DNA of 9,680 nt. Origin: an uncultured Eubacteriales bacterium. Its GTDB lineage: Bacteria > Bacillota > Clostridia > UBA1381. The notes under the pieces are model-generated. The model had not been told where the DNA came from. It was given only the letters and a program-made list of their open reading frames with translations, and made no database searches. Location of the stretch: positions 1-9,680 of the forward strand of contig USPO01000041.1 in assembly GCA_900556575.1 (NCBI GenBank), in the 5' to 3' direction. Positions 5,403-9,680 of the stretch are shown here, one piece after another; within the stretch, counting starts at the first letter, position 1, and each line of letters opens with the position of its first letter. A program made the translations under genes and the position numbers.

Positions 5403-7550
5403 ATGAAAAAACTATTAAGCACACTAATCATTATCTCTATGCTTTCAGCTGCAGCACCGTTTGCAATGGCTGAAACATCAAATTCAGCAGTCGCACCGAC
5501 AGCAGTTTCTGTCACAGACTCGGAGGCTATGAAAACTGCCTTGATTAATGTCAAAAGCAGAATCGACGTTCCTGCAGAACTTAGTGAATTTTCAGGAAAC
5601 GCATCCAGCTATGAAAATGACGGTATAGATTACGGTTCATCCGGCTATATCTTCAGATGGAATAATCCCGACAACAGCAAATCCTTAGATATTTACTGCG
5701 ATACATTGGGACGCATAGGCGCATACTATTACTATGACAGAAATCCTGTCAGTACCGACATTGGAAAACTTTCAAAGGTTTCCGAATCTAAAGCAAAGGC
5801 ACTCACAAATGAATTTGTACAAAAGCTTATCCCCGAAGCATTTGCCGATACTTCGGACACGCTTGAAATCGAGTCATTCAGAGTAAGCGAATACTCCGAT
5901 TCTGAATTTACAGTAAACTACAAAAGAATGAAAAACGGAAATGAAGTGTATGGCAGCAATATTTCCATAACTGCCGATTACAGTAATAATTCTGTTACAA
6001 TTATTCGTGCAAATATTTCGTATGATTACGATGCTGCCTTTAATGATAACGCTGCGTCACTTGAAAATCCGAATGAAAGCTACCGAAGTGCTTTCCCCGA
6101 GGAACTTGTATATTCAAAGGAATACAATTACTCGATTTGGAACAGTGAAAAGCCCGAAGAAGATAAGATAAATCTTCTCTATTCATTAAAAAATCCTGGC
6201 TATATTTCAGCCGTAACAGGAGAAAAGCTTGAATTAAAACAGACACCGTTAGCAAGACCGGCATCGGGCATCGGAGGTGCTTCAATGGATTCATCATCAA
6301 AAAATGAATCCTCGCTTACGTCAGAAGAAATAACAGAGCTTAACGAAATATCAAAGCTTTACAGTGCCGATGAAGCGGAGGCTTTTATACGCAGTTTACC
6401 AAAGCTGAATATCACTTCTGGAATGAAGCTTGACTCTTCATCGATGTTTTCACTGAATACATTGCCTAAAAAATATGTACTTGATTTATATATGAAAGAC
6501 AATTCTGCTGACAATTATCAAAGTTTGAGTGCATCGTTTGATGCCGGACACAAGAGATTAACATCTCTTAACTGTTATATACCTTCGGCATACTACAAAA
6601 ACAGCTCAGACGAAGATAATAAACCGCTGACAGATGAACAGATTGAAAAATACACCAAAGAGTCCGATAAATTTCTTAATGCCGCAACCGATAAGCTTAG
6701 TGAATTCAAGGAAAATGAAAACAACCGTGAAGTATATTCCAATTTATACCGCAGTTTTTCAAGAATCGTAAACGGTATCCCTTATCCGGACAACTCAATA
6801 GGTCTTACATATGATACAAAAAATGATACAGTTACATCATACTATCTTTCGTATGATGATGATGCGAAATTCCCGTCACCTGAAAATATCATTTCTGCGG
6901 ATGACGCATATAAAAAGCTTATGGAATACTCTCCTCTAAAGCTTTACTACATTCCAACAGATGACGGCTACAAGCTTGCATATACCGTTACGGGCTATAC
7001 TAAAATCGATGCATTCACAGGCGAGGATATAGACAAAAATGATAACTACAATGCCTACGATGCCTCGTACAATGATATATCCGGTCACTGGTGCGAAAGC
7101 ATGGTTAAAGAACTTGCCGAAAACGGAATAGCTTTAAAGGGCGAAAGCTTTAATCCTGATACAGCTATTACGCAGGAGGACTTATTAAGAATATTGCTTG
7201 CATCAAACAACAGATATATCTTAAACGCAGATACAGATACTATGTACGACCGCTGCTATGACTATAAAATACTTAATAAAGATGAACGAAATGAAAATGC
7301 AGCTGTAACCCGTGAACAAGCCTTTGTCTACATGATTAGAATTGCAGGCTATGAGAGAATTGCAAAGCTTAACGATATTTACAAGATCAGCTATGCCGAC
7401 TCCGACAAACTTTCCAATGGTCTTTTAGGCTATGCGGCACTTCTTTCGGGAATGGGTATAATCAACGGTGACGGCAGCGAACTCCGTCCGCAGGACAGTC
7501 TGACAAGAGCCGAGGCTGTGACTATGCTTTATAAGTATATGAAACAGTGA
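5403..7550 (+). CDS. Secreted SLH-domain protein with YcdB/YcdC (PepSY-like) modules
   Basis: A 715-aa exported surface protein. Residues 1-23 form a signal peptide: MKKLL, a hydrophobic core, and a likely cut after AMA before ETSN. Two similar modules follow. The first, about 120-280, has YKRMKNGNEVYGSNISIT and ends with YISAVTGEKL. The second, about 410-545, has FSRIVNGIPYPDNSIGLTYD and ends with KIDAFTGEDI. This pattern (R-NGIP-x-I-x-V-D, then DAxTGE) resembles the YcdB/YcdC repeats related to PepSY domains, whose role is unclear but which are often proposed to control peptidases. A Ser/Glu-rich linker lies between them. Three SLH domains, about 557-605, 610-650 and 660-713, should hold it to cell-wall polysaccharide; only the last keeps the standard TRAE motif, the others reading TQED and TREQ. 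It is divergent from recJ and probably monocistronic. Surface location is firm; molecular role unknown. Confidence 0.88.
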   Translation: MKKLLSTLIIISMLSAAAPFAMAETSNSAVAPTAVSVTDSEAMKTALINVKSRIDVPAELSEFSGNASSYENDGIDYGSSGYIFRWNNPDNSKSLDIYCDTLGRIGAYYYYDRNPVSTDIGKLSKVSESKAKALTNEFVQKLIPEAFADTSDTLEIESFRVSEYSDSEFTVNYKRMKNGNEVYGSNISITADYSNNSVTIIRANISYDYDAAFNDNAASLENPNESYRSAFPEELVYSKEYNYSIWNSEKPEEDKINLLYSLKNPGYISAVTGEKLELKQTPLARPASGIGGASMDSSSKNESSLTSEEITELNEISKLYSADEAEAFIRSLPKLNITSGMKLDSSSMFSLNTLPKKYVLDLYMKDNSADNYQSLSASFDAGHKRLTSLNCYIPSAYYKNSSDEDNKPLTDEQIEKYTKESDKFLNAATDKLSEFKENENNREVYSNLYRSFSRIVNGIPYPDNSIGLTYDTKNDTVTSYYLSYDDDAKFPSPENIISADDAYKKLMEYSPLKLYYIPTDDGYKLAYTVTGYTKIDAFTGEDIDKNDNYNAYDASYNDISGHWCESMVKELAENGIALKGESFNPDTAITQEDLLRILLASNNRYILNADTDTMYDRCYDYKILNKDERNENAAVTREQAFVYMIRIAGYERIAKLNDIYKISYADSDKLSNGLLGYAALLSGMGIINGDGSELRPQDSLTRAEAVTMLYKYMKQ

Positions 7551-7584
7551 TGCTTTTGTATGGAAGATATAAAAATTCCGATAA

Positions 7585-7618
7585 AAAATCCCCTAAGCCT
7601 TTCGGCTTTGGGGATTTT
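7585..7618. terminator. Bidirectional intrinsic terminator
   Basis: The arms AAAATCCCC-T-AAGCC (7585-7599) and GGCTT-T-GGGGATTTT (7604-7618) pair with one T-T mismatch and a 4-nt loop. A run of A before the stem and of T after it gives U-rich tails on both strands, so it can end the plus-strand SLH gene and the facing minus-strand gene. On the minus strand the loop reads GAAA, a stable GNRA tetraloop. It lies 34 nt after the SLH stop and 30 nt from the stop of the opposing gene. Confidence 0.92.
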
Positions 7619-7648
7619 CTTATGATTGATTAGCTGATAATATGTATA

Positions 7649-9680
7649 TTACTTTTCAATTGTAATATCTGTTAAGCTAAGTCCTCTCTGTGTATAATCC
7701 GGAGCTCCCGATTTTGAACTGAACTTAATTGAAGCAATATCCGTTGCTGATGAATTTACAGTAACATTTGCAGTTGCACCGTTAAAGCTTACAACTCCGG
7801 TTCCATCTCCATTAAGTGTAATAATAACAGGCTCACTCCATGCATTCATAACTACTGCGTTATCAAAATTCGTTCCGTCACTAATAGCTGAACCGCCTAC
7901 TGTTCCACCTACTGTCATGCTTCCCCAGCTATAACCTATCACTTCATTAACAACTTTGTTGCCGTTTGTATCATATATTTCAATATATCTCGGCTGTCCG
8001 CAGAATTTACCCGCAGCTCCCGAACCTGCTGCAATATATGAAATTGTTGTCTTTCCATCAAGTGATACTGCTTCAGGTAATGTTAATGTTGATGTCTTTC
8101 CTCCTGCCGGGAATGCAAGACCATTCCTTCCTGCAGCCTCTGAAACCGGTCCATCCCACGCTGATGTTACCTTGCCGCCGTTGGCACTTTCAAAGTATGC
8201 ATATGAATATACCTTAATAGTAAGCTGCTTTTCAACTCCATTTATAACAGCCTTTACAACTATATCCTTTGTTGTATTTTCATCTATCACAAAATCTTCA
8301 CCCAATGTTACAACACCGTTTTCAACGGTTACACCGGCTTCATCACATGACCACGTAACATCCGATTCTGCATACTCTACCGGATTTCCAGCCGCATCTA
8401 CAACATCCTCAGTTGTTAAAGCTGCTGTTACACCAGCCGCATTCTTTAATGTTGTCTTATCTGATGTGAGTTTGAAGTCATTAACTGCATCCACTCCATT
8501 CTGAACATCGAACTGAGCTGTAAGCTCTATATCATCATGTAATCTGAACGTATAGCTTGCATCTGTCGATACGACTTCACCGGATTCATTCTTCCAGCCA
8601 ACAAATATATATCCGTTATTCGGAACCGCGTTAACCGTTGTAACTGTATTCATTACAGCCTTTGTTACATCGCTGCTTACTGTTCCTTTTGTATCATCCG
8701 AAGACTTTAATGTCAATGTTTTCTCCGGAAGCTTATCACTCTTAAGCTTCGCAACTGTAAGATTTGAAATTTTAACACCAAAAGCAACCTTATTTGCTGA
8801 AATTACAAAATGAGTAAGTTTTTCCGGATTGATAGTTGTTGCAAGAGTTGCATAATTCGGAACTTCAATTTCAACCGGTGTTCCGCCCGCTACGGATAAG
8901 CTTGCTTTACCATAATCCATATCAAGAATATACTTTACTGTTGCCCAGCTGTTTGTATTCAATCCGCCGGCTTCCTTTCCGCCGATTGTAAGAACTCCGT
9001 TGTTTCCTATTGTAAATGCATCGATTGTTTCACCAATGAAAGGTGATTTATTTGAGAAACCATTTGAAAGCTGCACAACTGCTCCCGAACCTGATATGTA
9101 TTCCATATCCATCTCAATCATATACTTACCTGTTGTTCCTATTTCAGCAGCCGTACCTGCTTTATCAGATGTAAACTGCTTTGCAAGGAAGAATGAACCC
9201 TGTCCGGCACTTCCATTCTTTGCACCATCCGAAATCACATTAGCATACTTTCTGTCTCCGTCCTGGTCCAATGTAAGCGTTTTTCCTGAACTGCCCTGTG
9301 CATTCCATTTATTGAAGTCACTTACCTTTGAAGCATTATCTCCGCCATAAACTGCACCATAGTAATCGAAATCTTCTGTTTCGTTTCCGTCCTCGTCAAG
9401 AATCAATGCCTGTTCTATATTTGTCGGAACGTACCAAGCTGAATATTCAGCCGGATTTTCAGTATCAACGATAATACCTTCTTCTGTACCGGTATCAATA
9501 CCCTTTCTTACGATAGCTGTATATGTATCACCGTCAGCGAGCTTTGTATCACCTCTAAACTCAGTTATGGTCTGTGCACCGTTTACAGTATTATCAACCT
9601 GTCTTACAGTATAAACCTTACCTTTTTCTGTTCCGTCTGCATTAATTGCCTTGACTTTATCTTTCTTATCCTCATCTTCT
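7649..9680 (-). CDS. Large extracellular Ig-like / InlB-repeat-like modular protein (N-terminus beyond window)
   Basis: The frame is open from the window edge to the TAA at 7649, giving 676 residues of a longer protein. The TTG at 9406 (MILDEDGNE) is not a credible start because reading continues unbroken upstream and no ribosome binding site is near. Counting from the edge: residues 1-110 are polar and unrecognised; about 112-315 look like a LamG-type beta sandwich (YMIEMDMEYISGSGAVVQLS, later VKISNLTVAK); about 319-391 match the divergent InlB B-repeat pattern (GTVSSD, NNGYIFVGWKNESGE, DIELTAQF); about 397-491 form an Ig-like domain (DVTWSCDEAGVTVENGVVTL); about 494-676 form another beta sandwich resembling carbohydrate-binding modules (WGSMTVGG, LSLTDITIE). 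No SLH, dockerin or LPXTG is seen at the C terminus, so any anchor, enzyme domain or signal peptide must lie upstream. Such module strings are common in gut Clostridia proteins that bind or degrade polysaccharides, but no catalytic domain is visible. Confidence 0.85.
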   Translation of the reverse strand, partial: EDEDKKDKVKAINADGTEKGKVYTVRQVDNTVNGAQTITEFRGDTKLADGDTYTAIVRKGIDTGTEEGIIVDTENPAEYSAWYVPTNIEQALILDEDGNETEDFDYYGAVYGGDNASKVSDFNKWNAQGSSGKTLTLDQDGDRKYANVISDGAKNGSAGQGSFFLAKQFTSDKAGTAAEIGTTGKYMIEMDMEYISGSGAVVQLSNGFSNKSPFIGETIDAFTIGNNGVLTIGGKEAGGLNTNSWATVKYILDMDYGKASLSVAGGTPVEIEVPNYATLATTINPEKLTHFVISANKVAFGVKISNLTVAKLKSDKLPEKTLTLKSSDDTKGTVSSDVTKAVMNTVTTVNAVPNNGYIFVGWKNESGEVVSTDASYTFRLHDDIELTAQFDVQNGVDAVNDFKLTSDKTTLKNAAGVTAALTTEDVVDAAGNPVEYAESDVTWSCDEAGVTVENGVVTLGEDFVIDENTTKDIVVKAVINGVEKQLTIKVYSYAYFESANGGKVTSAWDGPVSEAAGRNGLAFPAGGKTSTLTLPEAVSLDGKTTISYIAAGSGAAGKFCGQPRYIEIYDTNGNKVVNEVIGYSWGSMTVGGTVGGSAISDGTNFDNAVVMNAWSEPVIITLNGDGTGVVSFNGATANVTVNSSATDIASIKFSSKSGAPDYTQRGLSLTDITIEK

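Noticed and set aside
5282..5554. Minus-strand 90-codon frame upstream of recJ
   Set aside because: It is antisense to the signal peptide and start of the SLH gene and has no supporting start signals.
7956..8504. Plus-strand open frame of 182 codons inside the Ig-like gene
   Set aside because: It lies wholly antisense to well-patterned Ig-like and beta-sandwich coding sequence; its Ser/Thr/Pro-rich product reflects the codon bias of the other strand.
7649..9406. Start of the Ig-like gene at TTG 9406
   Set aside because: The frame stays open to the window edge with similar protein-like content and there is no ribosome binding site before 9406.

Overview
The window looks like part of a low-GC, Gram-positive chromosome, most likely an anaerobic, gut-type Clostridia (Bacillota). 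The grounds are AT-rich spacers, purine-rich AGGAGG-type ribosome binding sites, TTG start codons, a single long bifunctional Rel protein, an S4-domain YaaA gene fused by overlap to recF, and secreted proteins with S-layer homology (SLH), Ig-like and InlB B-repeat-like modules. The species cannot be fixed from the sequence; a pectin- or fibre-associated lineage with many SLH/Ig-like proteins is only a guess.

Layout. From about 5.2 kb down to base 1, four housekeeping genes run on the minus strand in transcription order recJ (5135-3426), rel (3363-1120), yaaA (1108-878) and recF (878 to beyond base 1). They are tightly packed: 62 nt between recJ and rel, 11 nt between rel and yaaA, and a 1-nt TAATG overlap between yaaA and recF. 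A clear promoter is seen only before recJ, so they probably form one transcription unit that joins alarmone metabolism (Rel) with single-strand DNA processing and gap repair (RecJ, RecF). In most Bacillota yaaA-recF follows dnaA-dnaN at the replication origin; here the pair follows recJ-rel instead.

Divergent from recJ, across a 267-nt AT-rich control region, lies a plus-strand gene (5403-7550) for a secreted protein of 715 aa with a signal peptide, two YcdB/YcdC (PepSY-like) modules and three C-terminal SLH domains. It ends at a symmetrical stem-loop (about 7585-7618) that can terminate transcription from both sides. Facing it on the minus strand (7649 to beyond 9680) is the 3' part of a large extracellular protein built of beta-rich modules: a LamG-like sandwich, an InlB B-repeat-like unit, an Ig-like domain and a C-terminal carbohydrate-binding-like sandwich. 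Its N terminus lies outside the window.

No tRNA, rRNA, CRISPR array, insertion sequence or recognisable defence system was seen. The most notable points are the relocated yaaA-recF pair, the altered RecF motif, the dyad in the recJ-rel spacer, and the two facing cell-surface genes.
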